Below, in pieces: positions 1-9,487 of a stretch of 64,000 nt of DNA. Source of the stretch: Variovorax boronicumulans (lineage in GTDB: Bacteria; Pseudomonadota; Gammaproteobacteria; Burkholderiales; Burkholderiaceae_C); NCBI RefSeq assembly GCF_007677875.1, contig NZ_VEDO01000014.1, positions 62,001 through 126,000 on the forward strand, in the 5' to 3' direction. How positions within the stretch are numbered: the first letter of the stretch is position 1; each line of letters begins with the position of its first letter. Below the pieces are notes generated by a model that worked only from the letters and a program-made list of their open reading frames with translations, did not search any database and had not been told where the DNA came from. Made by a program: the position numbers and the translations under genes.

Positions 1-9
1 GCTTGCAAT

Positions 10-95
10 GCAAAGATTTGCGAAGTAAGGGCATTCGCCCCGGTGGTGCGCCGCGCCATCCTTAGAATCTTCTGTCAATACAAATCATTCTCATC
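10..95 (+). promoter_or_regulatory. Iron-regulated promoter module A (palindrome + Fur-like box)
   Basis: A 12-bp palindrome GCAAAGATTTGC at 10-21 is followed 52 bp later by TTAGAAT (62-68), a plausible -10 element, and then by AATACAAATCATTCTCATC (77-95). The reverse complement of the last, with its GAGAATGATT core, resembles a Fur box. The same three parts recur at 5535-5616 with identical palindrome-to-hexamer spacing. There is no good -35 hexamer, so an activator bound at the palindrome, centred near -60, is likely. Fur binding is inferred by resemblance only. Confidence 0.6.
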
Positions 96-182
96 CTTTC
101 TGCGCCACCGGCCTGCCGGCATGCCGCAGCGCCACGGTCACTGCCGGCCGTGCGCCGACTTTTCAACCACCAGGGAGATTGC

Positions 183-1607
183 ATGAACAACCGACGTACT
201 GCTGCACGCTGGGGCCGCCCGGTCCAGACGCTGCTGGCCGTTTCCATGGCGCTGGGCCTGGCCGCCTGCGCCTCGGGGCCGCAGTTCGACGCCAACGATG
301 CCGCCTTCAAAGGCCGCATCGCCGTCACCGACACGCCCGTCGTGCTGGCCGGCCAACCCGTGACGCTGGCCGGCCGCGACTTCAAGCCGGGCCAGAAGGT
401 CACCGTGAGCTACGGTGGCGTGGTGCTGGGCCAGACCGCCACGGCCGACAAGGACGGCAACTTCCGCACCCGTTTCGTGCTGCCGGCCGATGCCGACGTG
501 GGCCGCTACAGCCTCGTCGCCAGCGCCGCCGAACCGGCCGCCTCGCTGCTGGTGCCGCTCAAGATCTCGCCGAACGTGCCGCTGTCGGGCCAGGAGCGCT
601 TCAAGGTCCAACTGCAGCCGCTGGTGCCAGGCCTGTACCAGGCCGGCTACTCGGCCAGGACCGACCGCGTGTTCGTGACCTCCGCCGTGGGCCGCCCGCC
701 CATCACACGCAGCGAACTCGTGAAGGTCAACGCCCAGACGCTGGCCATCGAGCAGCGCGTGACCGCCCCTGTGGCCCCAAGCCGTCCCGGCGCGCCGGCC
801 CCAGCCGCCAACGCCCTGCCCGGCCTGTACGCGGTGTACGGCGTGGGCGTGGACGATGCCAACGGCAATGTCTGGGTCACCAATACACGCCAGGACACGG
901 TGGCCGTGTACCGCCAGTCCGACCTCGCCATCGTCAAACAGTTCGAGCCCGGCGTGGTGCCGCATGCGCGCGACATCCTCGTGGACGGCGTGCAGGGCAA
1001 GGCCTACGCCTCGCCGGTCGGCGAGCCGCAGATCGCCGTATTCAGCACCAAGACCCCGGCACTGCTCAAGAACATCCCGATCCAGACCGGTATCCGCGGC
1101 CCGCAGGCCAAGCCTTTCTCGCCCATGAGCCTGGCGCTGGACACCGCCAGCAGCCGCCTGTTCGTCGTGAGCGCGGGCGGCGAAGTGGCCATCGTCAACA
1201 CCCGCACCGACACCGTCGAGAAGGTGTTCCCGGTCGAGACCGCCGTGTCGGCGTCCGGCATCGCCTACGACGCGCAGAGCGACCGCATCTTCGTCGCGGC
1301 CCAGGGCTCGGACAACGTGGTCATCGTCGATGCCAAAACCGGCAAGACGCTGCACGACGTCAAGGTCGGCGCCGGCACGCTGAACGTGAGCTTCGACCCC
1401 GTGCGCCGCCTGGTCTACGCCGCCAACCGCGCGAGCGACACCGTGACCATTCTCGATCCGGACGGCAAGATCGTCGGCAACCTGGACGTGGGCAGCTTCC
1501 CCAACCACATCGCGCTGGACGGCAAGGGCACGGCCTTCACCATCAACAAGGCACGCGGCGCAGACGACGGCGAAGGCGACCGCATCGGCCGCATCACGGT
1601 GCGCTGA
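183..1607 (+). CDS. YVTN-type beta-propeller lipoprotein, iron-regulated
   Basis: 474-residue exported protein. The signal peptide ends in a lipobox-like LGLAAC, so the mature protein is probably lipidated on Cys near residue 22. An Ig-like segment (about residues 40-140) precedes repeated blade-like units of the YVTN/NHL kind, each reading roughly as a hydrophobic strand followed by NTRxDTV or DPDGKI. Such propellers bind ligands or partner proteins; no catalytic motif is visible. The ATG at 183 was chosen because GGGAG lies just upstream and the signal peptide begins there. The gene stands alone between a Fur-like box and a strong terminator. It shares a regulatory module with the siderophore operon 5 kb away, so a role in iron or siderophore capture is inferred. 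No specific substrate can be assigned. Confidence 0.75.
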   Translation: MNNRRTAARWGRPVQTLLAVSMALGLAACASGPQFDANDAAFKGRIAVTDTPVVLAGQPVTLAGRDFKPGQKVTVSYGGVVLGQTATADKDGNFRTRFVLPADADVGRYSLVASAAEPAASLLVPLKISPNVPLSGQERFKVQLQPLVPGLYQAGYSARTDRVFVTSAVGRPPITRSELVKVNAQTLAIEQRVTAPVAPSRPGAPAPAANALPGLYAVYGVGVDDANGNVWVTNTRQDTVAVYRQSDLAIVKQFEPGVVPHARDILVDGVQGKAYASPVGEPQIAVFSTKTPALLKNIPIQTGIRGPQAKPFSPMSLALDTASSRLFVVSAGGEVAIVNTRTDTVEKVFPVETAVSASGIAYDAQSDRIFVAAQGSDNVVIVDAKTGKTLHDVKVGAGTLNVSFDPVRRLVYAANRASDTVTILDPDGKIVGNLDVGSFPNHIALDGKGTAFTINKARGADDGEGDRIGRITVR

Positions 1608-1630
1608 GCGCCGCCCCGCGCGCCCGGCAG

Positions 1631-1653
1631 AACGCCCCGGTCTCCGGGGCGTT
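1631..1653. terminator. Bidirectional intrinsic terminator
   Basis: AACGCCCCGG (1631-1640) and CCGGGGCGTT (1644-1653) form a perfect 10-bp stem with a 3-nt loop, followed by TTCTCGTT on the + strand. It sits between the convergent 3' ends of the propeller gene and the esterase gene, so it can serve both. Confidence 0.85.
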
Positions 1654-1661
1654 TCTCGTTG

Positions 1662-2498
1662 TCAGGCGGAACACAAGCGCAGCACGCGCTGCGCCGCCAC
1701 CATGACCACCGAGGCATGGTCTTCGTCGGGGAAGATGCGGAACGCGAGCCGCTCCGCCCCCAGCCAGGCCGTCATGTCCTCGGCCAATGCCTGGGCGCTG
1801 GCGACCATGCGGCGCTGCGCGCGGCGCGCGACCAGCTGGTCGTAGCCGGGCTGCTGGCGCTGCCAGGGCGGCACCGCGTCCTCCCACGCACCGGCCGCCA
1901 TGAACACGCGCGGGTCCGGCTGGCCCGGCAGGGCTGCAGCGAGTGCTGCACGCAGCCCGGCCTCGTCCCACCAGATCGAGGGGCTGATGGCGGCCCAGAT
2001 ACGGAACGCCTGCGGCCGTGCGGCCAGGGCCTGCAGCACGAAGTGGCCGGCGAGCGAATGGCCGAACAGGGTCTGGCGTCCGGTGTCCAGCGGCAGTTCG
2101 GCGCGCAGCGCAGGCAGGAGTTCGTCGGCGATGAAGGACAGGAAACCGGATGCGCCTCCCACCCCGTTCACCACCGATCCATCGGCAGACGGACCCGCGG
2201 TGAAGTCGCGCCGGCGCAGCGCCTCGGCAAACGGTTCATCGCCATCGTGCGCGATGCCGACCACCGCGGTCGGCACGATGCCGGTCGCGTCGGGTCGGCG
2301 GCTCGAGCGGCGCACCAGTTCCACGAAGGTGCCGAACAGCGCATTGGCGTCGAGCACATAGACCGCTGGGAAACCGCCGGGCGGCGGGGTGCCGGACGGC
2401 ACCCAGACACTGATGCGGTAGGCCTGGCCATTGGCCCGGGCTTGCCAGCGCCGCATCTGCGCACCCGGCATTTCGACGCTGGACCAGGCCCCGCTCAC
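1662..2498 (-). CDS. Fes/IroE-like siderophore esterase (alpha/beta hydrolase)
   Basis: About 278 residues, an esterase-D/IroE type alpha/beta hydrolase without a signal peptide, so probably cytoplasmic. The nucleophile elbow is GHSLAG, an SIWWDEAGL segment typical of catecholate trilactone hydrolases follows, and DEDHAS near the C-terminus supplies the catalytic His. Fes/IroE enzymes cleave the serine ester backbone of imported ferric enterobactin to release iron. The GTG at 2498 overlaps the stop of the upstream ATPase gene (GTGA), which fits the coupling used along this operon; an ATG at 2540 is possible but would overlap the ATPase by 46 nt. It is the last gene of the binding protein-permease-ATPase-hydrolase operon, which matches release of iron after import. 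Confidence 0.8.
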   Translation of the reverse strand: MSGAWSSVEMPGAQMRRWQARANGQAYRISVWVPSGTPPPGGFPAVYVLDANALFGTFVELVRRSSRRPDATGIVPTAVVGIAHDGDEPFAEALRRRDFTAGPSADGSVVNGVGGASGFLSFIADELLPALRAELPLDTGRQTLFGHSLAGHFVLQALAARPQAFRIWAAISPSIWWDEAGLRAALAAALPGQPDPRVFMAAGAWEDAVPPWQRQQPGYDQLVARRAQRRMVASAQALAEDMTAWLGAERLAFRIFPDEDHASVVMVAAQRVLRLCSA

Positions 2499-3289
2499 AA
2501 CACGTCGTCCACCATGATCTGCAGCCCGCCGCGCGAGCAATGCTCCACGCGCGCCTGCACGCCATAGACCTGCGCCAGCGACGCGGGCGTGATGGCCTCG
2601 CCAGGCGTACCGGTCGCCACGACCGCACCCTGCGACAGCATCACGATGCCGTCCGACCAGCGCGCCGCGATCTGCAGGTCATGCAGCACCAAGATGGCGA
2701 TCATGCCGCGCTCGCGCGCCAGCTCCTGCACGAGGCGCATCACGCGCAGCTGGTGCTGCAGGTCGAGCGCGCTGATGGGCTCGTCGAGCAGCAGCACGCG
2801 CGGCGCGCGCACCAGGGCCTGGGCCAGCGAGACCAGCTGGCGCTGGCCGCCGGACAGGTGGTCCAGGCCCTCCATCGCCAGGTGCAGGATGCCCACGCGC
2901 TCGAGGATGGCCACGGCGCGCCGCTGCGCGGCTGCGTGGCTGTCGTCGCCCGGGTGGCCCGTGCTTGACGCCTGCAAGGCGCCCAGCACGCTTTCGAGCA
3001 CAGACAGTGCCACGCCCTGCGGCAGCGTCTGCGGCATGTAGGTCACGCGGCGCGCATGCTCGGCCAGCGGCAGGCCGACGAGTTCCTCGCCGCCCAGGCG
3101 CACCGAACCGCTGGCGGGCTGCAGGCCGGCCAGCGCGCGCATCAGCGTGCTCTTGCCGGCCGCATTGGGGCCGACCAGGGAGTGCACCTCGCCGGCGCGC
3201 AGATCGGGCAGGTCCAACCCGCGAATGATCTGGCGCGCGCGGTAGCCCGTGGCCAGGCCGCGGACCTGCAATGTGTCGCCGTACTTCAT
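2495..3289 (-). CDS. Iron-siderophore ABC transporter ATPase (FecE/FepC-like)
   Basis: 264-residue ATP-binding subunit of an iron-chelate importer. Walker A reads GPNAAGKST, the signature is LSGGQRQ, Walker B is VLLLDEP and the switch His is in LVLHDL. Length and motif order match FecE/FepC/FhuC. It would power uptake of the ferric siderophore through the permease encoded immediately upstream, whose stop overlaps this ATG by 4 nt. The C-terminus overlaps the likely GTG start of the esterase gene. FepC-like specificity is inferred from the neighbouring catecholate biosynthesis genes, not from the sequence itself. Confidence 0.92.
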   Translation of the reverse strand: MKYGDTLQVRGLATGYRARQIIRGLDLPDLRAGEVHSLVGPNAAGKSTLMRALAGLQPASGSVRLGGEELVGLPLAEHARRVTYMPQTLPQGVALSVLESVLGALQASSTGHPGDDSHAAAQRRAVAILERVGILHLAMEGLDHLSGGQRQLVSLAQALVRAPRVLLLDEPISALDLQHQLRVMRLVQELARERGMIAILVLHDLQIAARWSDGIVMLSQGAVVATGTPGEAITPASLAQVYGVQARVEHCSRGGLQIMVDDVL

Positions 3290-4347
3290 GCGCGATCTTT
3301 GCTGCGGAAGATCAGCAACAGGAACACCGGCACGCCCACGATGGCCGTCACGATGCCCACGGGCATGATCGCGCCCGGCACCAGCGTCTTGCTGGCCACC
3401 GAGGCCAGCGACATCACGAGCGCGCCGCACAGCACACTGGCCGGCAGCAGGAAGCGGTGGTCCTCGCCGAGCATCAGCCGCGCCATGTGCGGGCCCACGA
3501 GGCCGATGAAGCCGATCGTGCCCGCGAAGGCCACCGAGGTCGCGGCCAGGAGGCTCACGCGCAACAGGGCGAGAAAACGCAGCCGGCCCACGTCCACGCC
3601 GAAGCTGCGCGCACGGTCCTCGCCGAGGCGCAGCGAGGTCAGCCGCCCGGCCGCCAGCAGCGAGAACGGCAGCACCAGCGCCAGCACCGCGGCCAGCACC
3701 CCGACGTGGCTCCAGGTCGCCCGCGACAGCGAGCCCATGCTCCAGAACACGAGCTGCTGCAGCGCCTCCTGCGAGGACAGGAACTGCACCAGCGCGACCA
3801 GCGCATTGAACGCGAAGACCAGCGCGATGCCCAGCAGCACCACGGTCTCCACGCCCGCGCCGCGGCGACGTGCCATGACTTGCAGCAGCAGCACCGAGCC
3901 GAACGCGAACACGAAGGCGTTGAGCGGGACCATCCACTGCAGCGGCACCAAGGGCAGGCTGATGCCCAGCACAATGGCGAGTGCCGCGCCGAACGAGGCG
4001 GCCGAGGACACCCCCAGCGTGAAGGGGCTGGCCAGCGGGTTGTTCAGGATGGTCTGCATCTCGGCGCCGGCCAGCGACAGCGCGGCACCGACCAGCACGG
4101 CCATCAGCGCATAGGGCAGGCGCACCTGCCAGACGATGGCCTGCTGCGGCGGCGTCAGGGCTTCGGACGAGAAGATGCCGCCCAGCACCTGGGCGGCCGT
4201 CAGCGACGAGGGCCCGGTCACGAGGTCCAGCGCGAAGGCCGCGACGCACAGCAGCGCCAGGCCCGCCACGGTCAGCATGCGGCGCACGACCAGGCGCCGG
4301 TAGGCCGCGAGCACGTCGCCCACGTTCAAGGGCAGCGTGGCGCTCAT
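3286..4347 (-). CDS. Iron-siderophore ABC transporter permease (FecCD family)
   Basis: 353-residue, very hydrophobic inner-membrane protein of the FecCD/BtuC family with about nine to ten predicted membrane helices. Family signatures visible are LSLAGAEMQTILNNPLASP in the first third, GAGVETVVLLGIAL in the middle, and IGFIGLVGPHMARLMLGEDH near residue 270, which docks on the ATPase. Only one permease gene is present, so a homodimer is expected, unlike FepDG. Start and stop both overlap neighbours by 4 nt (ATGA at 4344-4347 and 3286-3289), indicating translational coupling. Confidence 0.93.
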   Translation of the reverse strand: MSATLPLNVGDVLAAYRRLVVRRMLTVAGLALLCVAAFALDLVTGPSSLTAAQVLGGIFSSEALTPPQQAIVWQVRLPYALMAVLVGAALSLAGAEMQTILNNPLASPFTLGVSSAASFGAALAIVLGISLPLVPLQWMVPLNAFVFAFGSVLLLQVMARRRGAGVETVVLLGIALVFAFNALVALVQFLSSQEALQQLVFWSMGSLSRATWSHVGVLAAVLALVLPFSLLAAGRLTSLRLGEDRARSFGVDVGRLRFLALLRVSLLAATSVAFAGTIGFIGLVGPHMARLMLGEDHRFLLPASVLCGALVMSLASVASKTLVPGAIMPVGIVTAIVGVPVFLLLIFRSKDRA

Positions 4348-5453
4348 TTCAGGCTGGTCCAGCCCGCGCCCTGGTAGGGCACGGCCAGGAACCTGCTGTT
4401 GATCTCGGCCAGCGTCTTGCCCGGGTCCACGTCCTGGAACAGTTCGGGATGGATCCAGGTCGCGAAGGCCTCGATCGCCACGATGTCGATCGGCGAATTG
4501 ATGAGCTGGTGCGCCAGTCCGAAGCTGCGCCCGCTCTTGACGGCCGAGAGTTGGGCGATGCCCTGGCGCTGCGTCACGGCCACCAGCGAGGCGCGCGCAC
4601 GCGCTGCGTCGTAGCCCGCACCGAGCACCAGGCCGCCGCTCTTTTCCAGATGCGCCCCCCCCGTGGCGATGTAGACCTGGGGGTCGCGCGCCATCACGTA
4701 CTCGATGTTGAGCTTGCCGGTCGGCGCCTTGAGCACGTCGGCGCCGATGTTGTGGCCGCCCACGAAGTCGATGTACTCGCCCATGTTGCCCTTGCCCGGC
4801 GAATTGCAGCAGTCGCCCGTCATGCCCGCATGGGCCTCCAGGAACACCGTGGGCCGCGCCGTTGGCGCAAGTTGGGCCACGCGCCGGGCGATCCTGTCCA
4901 GGTGCGCGCGGCGCAGCGCGATGAACGCCTCGGCCTTGGCCTGGCCGCCCGTCAGCTGGCCCAGGATGCGCAGGCTGGGCTCCTGGTTCCGGAACGGGTT
5001 GTCGAAGAAGTCGATGAACACCACCGGGATGCCGGCCGCCTGCAGCTGCGCCGCCTGCGCCTGGGAAGGGCCCGCGCCGACGGAGACCACGGCCACGTCG
5101 GGCGCGGCGGCCAGCACGGCCTCCAGGTTGAAGCTGCCGGCCGAGGACGCCACCTGCGGCACGCTGCGCAGGGCCGGAAACTTTGCGACGTACTGCGCAT
5201 AGGTCGCCTCGCCGATGCGGTGCACGTCGCGCGGCCAGGCGGCCAGCCATTGCACGGGGTCGGCCTGGAGCAGCGACAGCGCGACCAGGAAGCGGCCGTC
5301 GTCGATGGAAATCTTGCGCACCTGGTCGGGCACGCGCACCTTGCGGCCGGTCAGATCGGTGAGTTCGGCCGCTGCGGCCGCACCGAGGGACGCGACCAGG
5401 GCCGCCAGCACCAGGCCGCAGGCCACGACGGTGCGGTACAGGCTAGTTTTCAA
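4344..5453 (-). CDS. Periplasmic iron-siderophore binding protein (FecB/FepB-like)
   Basis: 369-residue class III solute-binding protein with an N-terminal signal peptide ending near AAAAAELTDL. After cleavage come the usual features: LTDLTGRKVRVPDQV, an APDVAVVS helix-strand, and a C-terminal lobe ending in FLAVPYQGAGWTSLK. It would capture the ferric siderophore in the periplasm and hand it to the FecCD-type permease. It is the first gene of the leftward operon, divergent from the biosynthetic operon. The 223-bp gap between them holds a palindrome and Fur-like box that could serve both directions. Confidence 0.88.
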   Translation of the reverse strand: MKTSLYRTVVACGLVLAALVASLGAAAAAELTDLTGRKVRVPDQVRKISIDDGRFLVALSLLQADPVQWLAAWPRDVHRIGEATYAQYVAKFPALRSVPQVASSAGSFNLEAVLAAAPDVAVVSVGAGPSQAQAAQLQAAGIPVVFIDFFDNPFRNQEPSLRILGQLTGGQAKAEAFIALRRAHLDRIARRVAQLAPTARPTVFLEAHAGMTGDCCNSPGKGNMGEYIDFVGGHNIGADVLKAPTGKLNIEYVMARDPQVYIATGGAHLEKSGGLVLGAGYDAARARASLVAVTQRQGIAQLSAVKSGRSFGLAHQLINSPIDIVAIEAFATWIHPELFQDVDPGKTLAEINSRFLAVPYQGAGWTSLK

Positions 5454-5534
5454 GAACGATTCCTATCTACAACGCAAACCGCGGATGTTGCCACAGGGCC
5501 CCGCGCGCAGCGCCGGAACCGCCCCCACGCCAAT

Positions 5535-5616
5535 GCAAAGTATTGCGAAGCAAAGGGCTGATGCACCCGATGGGCATGGACGGCACCTAGAATGCTCAGT
5601 ACAAATAATTCTCATC
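5535..5616 (+). promoter_or_regulatory. Iron-regulated promoter module B (palindrome + Fur-like box)
   Basis: GCAAAGTATTGC (5535-5546), CTAGAAT (5587-5593) and AGTACAAATAATTCTCATC (5598-5616) repeat the order of the 10-95 module. The interval from palindrome start to hexamer is 52 bp in both. Identity around the palindrome extends to about 24 bp, from CAAT through GCGAAG. The module drives the siderophore operon and lies 82 bp from the divergent importer operon start. Fur and activator binding are inferred. Confidence 0.65.
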
Positions 5617-5676
5617 TACAAGCCGGGCCGGTCCTGCGATCGGCCTCCGTGGAGGGCATGGCGCCGCAGACGCCCG

Positions 5677-6627
5677 ATGCGCCGGCTGCATGCCTTGACT
5701 GTTTTTCGATCCTTGGCCTGTTCCATTCCTTCGTTCTCGGTTTCCGCACCGCGCCGCAGCCTGCTGCTGACGCTGGCAGCCATCGGCCTGCAGGCCTGCA
5801 CGGCGGCCCCGCCGGCCGCGATGCCCTACCGCCGCGAAGGCTTCGGCCTGGCGTCGGCCGACGGCCGGCGCCGCTACCGCGTGCAGCTGCTGCTGCCCAA
5901 CGCCAGGCCGCCGGCCAGCGGCCATCCGCTGCTCGTCATGCTGGACGGCAATGCCGCCTTCGACGCGCTCGGCCACGAACTGCTGGCCCGCCAGGCGCAA
6001 AGCAGCCCGCTGGCCATCGCCACGCTGGGCTACGACACCGCCCAGGACCTGGACGTCGCGGCCCGCGCCTTCGACTACACGCCGCCCGTGCCGGGCGAAA
6101 ACCCGACCTGGGACGATGCGCGGCGCCAGCGCCCGGGCGGTGGCGCGGACCTGTTCCTGGACGTCGTGGAGGAGCAGGTGCTGCCCGAGTTGCATCGCCG
6201 TGCGCCCTGCGATCCTGGGCGCACGACGCTCTGGGGCCATTCCTACGGCGGCCTGCTCGCGCTCTACACGTTGTTCACGCGGCCGCAGCTGTTCACGCGC
6301 TACGCCGCGGCCGATCCCTCGCTCTGGTGGCACGACGGCTACCTGCTGTCGGTCGAGCAACGCGCGCGCCCGCTCCCCCACGGCCGGCCCACGCAGCTGC
6401 TGCTGATGGCCGGCGGCGCCGGCACGGCCACACGGTCGCAACGGCCCGGCATGGACGGGGAGGCGCGCAACCGCCGCGCGATGCTCAGCGAAGCCACACC
6501 CCAGCTCGCCGAGCGCCAGGCTCGGCGCGCCGGCCTGGCGACGACCTACCAGCCGTTCCCGGGCATCGGCCACGGGCCGATGCGGCCGGCCTCCATCCCG
6601 CCCACGCTGGCCTTCGCCGCTGCCTGA
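5677..6627 (+). CDS. Lipoprotein siderophore esterase (IroE-like)
   Basis: About 316 residues. A second Fes/IroE-type alpha/beta hydrolase, with an export signal and lipobox (IGLQAC near residue 40), so predicted to be anchored on the periplasmic side. The nucleophile motif is GHSYGG, followed by [12 protein letters not shown] as in trilactone hydrolases, and the catalytic His is in PGIGHGP. IroE linearises enterobactin-type trilactones in the periplasm, either on export or import. The ATG at 5677 gives a complete signal sequence, although a downstream start cannot be excluded. It is the first gene after the Fur-like box and is followed 2 nt later by the MFS exporter gene. Confidence 0.8.
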   Translation: MRRLHALTVFRSLACSIPSFSVSAPRRSLLLTLAAIGLQACTAAPPAAMPYRREGFGLASADGRRRYRVQLLLPNARPPASGHPLLVMLDGNAAFDALGHELLARQAQSSPLAIATLGYDTAQDLDVAARAFDYTPPVPGENPTWDDARRQRPGGGADLFLDVVEEQVLPELHRRAPCDPGRTTLWGHSYGGLLALYTLFTRPQLFTRYAAADPSLWWHDGYLLSVEQRARPLPHGRPTQLLLMAGGAGTATRSQRPGMDGEARNRRAMLSEATPQLAERQARRAGLATTYQPFPGIGHGPMRPASIPPTLAFAAA

Positions 6628-6629
6628 AC

Positions 6630-7850
6630 ATGGACGCCACCTCCACCCCCACCGCCGTGCGCACCACGCCGCCGCCCATGGGCCCGCTGGTGTTCGCCGC
6701 GCTGACCGGCACCATGGCCATGATGGCCTTCGTCGCCGTGGTCGGCCCCATGGTGCGCCGGCTCGCGTTGCCCGAATGGGTGGCCGGCCTGTCGGTCACG
6801 GCAGGCGGCCTGCTCTGGATGCTGCTGGCACGCTGGTGGGGCGGCGTGGGCGACCGGCGCGGCCGCAAGCCCGTGCTGCTGGTCGGTTTCGCGGCCTTCG
6901 CCCTGGCCTACTGGGTGCTGGCAGCAGGCATCGACCTCGCGCTGCACCAGAAGATCGGCGGCCTAGCCGCGCTGGCCGTGCTGGTCGGCGCACGTGCCGC
7001 CATCGGCGCCTTCTACGCCGCAGTGCCGCCGACCGCGGCCGCCGTGGTGGCCGACCACACGCTGCCGCGCGAGCGTCCCGCCGCCATGGCCAAGCTCGGT
7101 TCGGCCAACGCCATGGGCCTGGTGCTCGGCCCCGCAGCGGCCGGCTGGCTGGCCGGTCGCGACCTGGCGCTCGCCTTGTACGCGGCGGCCGCCCTGCCGC
7201 TGATCGCGCTGGCGGTCGTCTGGCTGGCGCTGCCGGGTGGCAGGCCTGCCGCGCAGCGCCCGCCCGGCGCAAAGCCCATGGGCCTGTTCGACGCGCGCTT
7301 GCGCGTCGCCGCGCTGACCGGCTTCGCGGCCATGGGCTCGGTCGCCATCGCCCAGGTGCTGGTCGGCTTCTTCGCGATCGACCGGCTGGCCCTGCCCGTG
7401 GACCAGGGCGCGCGCGTGGCCGGCCTGGCGCTGACCTGCGTGGGCTGCGCGCTGATCGTCTCGCAGCAATGCGTGATGCGTTTGCCGAGCGTGCCGCTGG
7501 CGCGCTGGATCGTGCTGGGCGCGGTCATCGCCGGCTGCGGCTTCGCCAGCGTGGCGGCCGTGCAGTCGCAAGGCATGCTGCTGGGCAGCTACGGCGTGGC
7601 CGCGTTCGGCATGGGCCTGATCTTCCCCAACTTCCAGGCCATGGCCGCCAACGCCGTGCAGCCGCACGAACAGGGCGCGGCCGCTGGCACGCTGTCGGCA
7701 GCCCAGGGCCTGGGCATGGTGCTCGGCCCCATGGCCGGCACGTTGCTGTACCGGGTCTCGCCCGCCCTGCCCTACCTGCTGGTGGGCGCGGGGCTCTGGG
7801 CCCTGGCGATCTTCTCCTTCGCGCGCCTGCGGCGCGCGGCGACCACATGA
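6630..7850 (+). CDS. MFS siderophore exporter (EntS-like)
   Basis: 406-residue major facilitator with about twelve membrane helices. The family loop motif between helices 2 and 3 reads [14 protein letters not shown], and a second-half [11 protein letters not shown] motif is present. Its position inside the biosynthetic operon, 2 nt after the esterase gene and overlapping entE by 4 nt, points to export of the newly made catecholate across the inner membrane. The substrate is inferred from context; the fold assignment is firm. Confidence 0.85.
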   Translation: MDATSTPTAVRTTPPPMGPLVFAALTGTMAMMAFVAVVGPMVRRLALPEWVAGLSVTAGGLLWMLLARWWGGVGDRRGRKPVLLVGFAAFALAYWVLAAGIDLALHQKIGGLAALAVLVGARAAIGAFYAAVPPTAAAVVADHTLPRERPAAMAKLGSANAMGLVLGPAAAGWLAGRDLALALYAAAALPLIALAVVWLALPGGRPAAQRPPGAKPMGLFDARLRVAALTGFAAMGSVAIAQVLVGFFAIDRLALPVDQGARVAGLALTCVGCALIVSQQCVMRLPSVPLARWIVLGAVIAGCGFASVAAVQSQGMLLGSYGVAAFGMGLIFPNFQAMAANAVQPHEQGAAAGTLSAAQGLGMVLGPMAGTLLYRVSPALPYLLVGAGLWALAIFSFARLRRAATT

Positions 7851-9484
7851 CCGATCCACTGATTCCCTTGCGCCAGACCTGGCCCGCCGATCTGGTCGCG
7901 CGCTACCGCGCGGCCGGCCACTGGCGCGGCGAAACCTTCCCCGCCATGCTGCGCGAGCGTGCCGCGCGCTTTGCCCAGCGCACCGCCATCGTCGGCGGTG
8001 ACGCGCGCTGGACCTATGCCGAGCTGGCCCGCCGCGCCGAGGCCATCGCCGCCGGCCTGCTGGCGCGCGGCCTGCGACCCGGCGAGCGCGTGGTCGTCCA
8101 GCTGGGCAACATCCCTGCCTTCTACGCCGTGGTGTTCGGCCTGTTCCGCGCCGGCCTGGTGCCGGTCTATGTGCTGCCCGCGCACCGCAGCACCGAGATC
8201 GCCCACTTCGTGAAGAAGGCCCAGGCGGCGGCCTATGTGGTGGCCGACCGCTACGACGGCTTCGACCACCGGCCGCTCGCGCGCGAGATCCTCGCCATGG
8301 ACCTGGGTGTGCGCGAGGTCATCGTGGTCGGCGATGCCCAGGAATTCACGGCTCTGGGCAGCCTGGCCGGCGACCCGGCCGGGCTGCCCCGGCAGGATCC
8401 AGACCCGCAGTCGGTCGCCTTCCTGCAGATCTCGGGCGGCTCCACGGGTCTCTCGAAGCTGATCCCGCGCACACACGACGACTACATCTACAGCTTCCGC
8501 GCCTCCAACGCCATCTGCGGGATCGCAGAAGACACGGTCTACCTCGTCGCGCTGCCGGCCGCCCACAACTTCCCGATGAGCTCGCCGGGCGCGCTGGGCG
8601 TCTTGCACGCGGGGGGCACCGTGGTGCTGTCGTCCTCGCCATCGCCGGACCAGGCCTTCCCGCTCATCGAACGCGAGCGTGTGACCGACCTCGGTCTGGT
8701 GCCGCCGCTCGCGCTGCTGTGGGCCCAGGCCGCGGCGAGTACGCCGCACGATCTGTCGAGCCTGCGCGTGCTGCAAGTGGGTGGTGCCAAGCTCACACCC
8801 GAGGCTGCGCGCCGCGTGATGGCCGGCCTGCCCGCGCGCCTGCAGCAGGTGTTCGGCATGGCGGAGGGGCTCGTGAACTACACGCGGCTGGACGACGACG
8901 AGGACACCATCCTCGGCACCCAGGGCCGCCCCATCAGCCCCGACGACGAGGTGCTCGTCGTCGACGACGCCGGCCACCCGGTGCCCGATGGCACGGTGGG
9001 CCATCTGCTCACGCGCGGCCCCTACACCATCCGCGGCTACCACAACGACGAGGCTGCCAACGCGCGCAGCTTCACGGAGGACGGCTTCTACCGCACCGGC
9101 GACATGGTGCTGCGCAAGCCGGGCGGCTACCTCGTGGTGCAGGGCCGCGCGCACGACCACATCAACCGCGCGGGCGAGAAGATCTCGGCCGAAGAGGTCG
9201 AAGACCACCTGCTCGCGCACCCCCAGGTGTTCGACGTGGCCGTGGTCTCCGTCCCGGACGCCTACCTGGGCGAACGCATCTGCGCCTTCGTGATCCCGCG
9301 CGGGGACAAACCGCGGCCTCCCGAGATCAAGGCCTGGATGCGCGGCCGCGGCGTGGCGGCCTTCAAGATCCCGGACCAGATCGTCTTCGTGCCGGCCTTC
9401 GACCAGACCGCGGTCGGCAAGACCAGCCGCAAGGAACTGCGCGCGCGCCTGCGCGCCGACTTTCTGGCCAGCGAAACCAAGTGA
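7847..9484 (+). CDS. entE: 2,3-dihydroxybenzoate-AMP ligase
   Basis: 545-residue stand-alone adenylation enzyme that activates 2,3-dihydroxybenzoate and loads it on an aryl carrier protein. The P-loop equivalent is [10 protein letters not shown] near residue 195. The aryl pocket motif [10 protein letters not shown] (about residue 240) and [14 protein letters not shown] (about 337-350) follow DHB enzymes: as I recall the aryl-acid code, the Ser after Met and the Val before Asn favour DHB, whereas salicylate enzymes carry Cys and Leu. The catalytic Lys is in [11 protein letters not shown]. The ATG overlaps the MFS stop (ATGA at 7847-7850). Confidence 0.93.
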   Translation: MTDPLIPLRQTWPADLVARYRAAGHWRGETFPAMLRERAARFAQRTAIVGGDARWTYAELARRAEAIAAGLLARGLRPGERVVVQLGNIPAFYAVVFGLFRAGLVPVYVLPAHRSTEIAHFVKKAQAAAYVVADRYDGFDHRPLAREILAMDLGVREVIVVGDAQEFTALGSLAGDPAGLPRQDPDPQSVAFLQISGGSTGLSKLIPRTHDDYIYSFRASNAICGIAEDTVYLVALPAAHNFPMSSPGALGVLHAGGTVVLSSSPSPDQAFPLIERERVTDLGLVPPLALLWAQAAASTPHDLSSLRVLQVGGAKLTPEAARRVMAGLPARLQQVFGMAEGLVNYTRLDDDEDTILGTQGRPISPDDEVLVVDDAGHPVPDGTVGHLLTRGPYTIRGYHNDEAANARSFTEDGFYRTGDMVLRKPGGYLVVQGRAHDHINRAGEKISAEEVEDHLLAHPQVFDVAVVSVPDAYLGERICAFVIPRGDKPRPPEIKAWMRGRGVAAFKIPDQIVFVPAFDQTAVGKTSRKELRARLRADFLASETK

Positions 9485-9487
9485 CCC

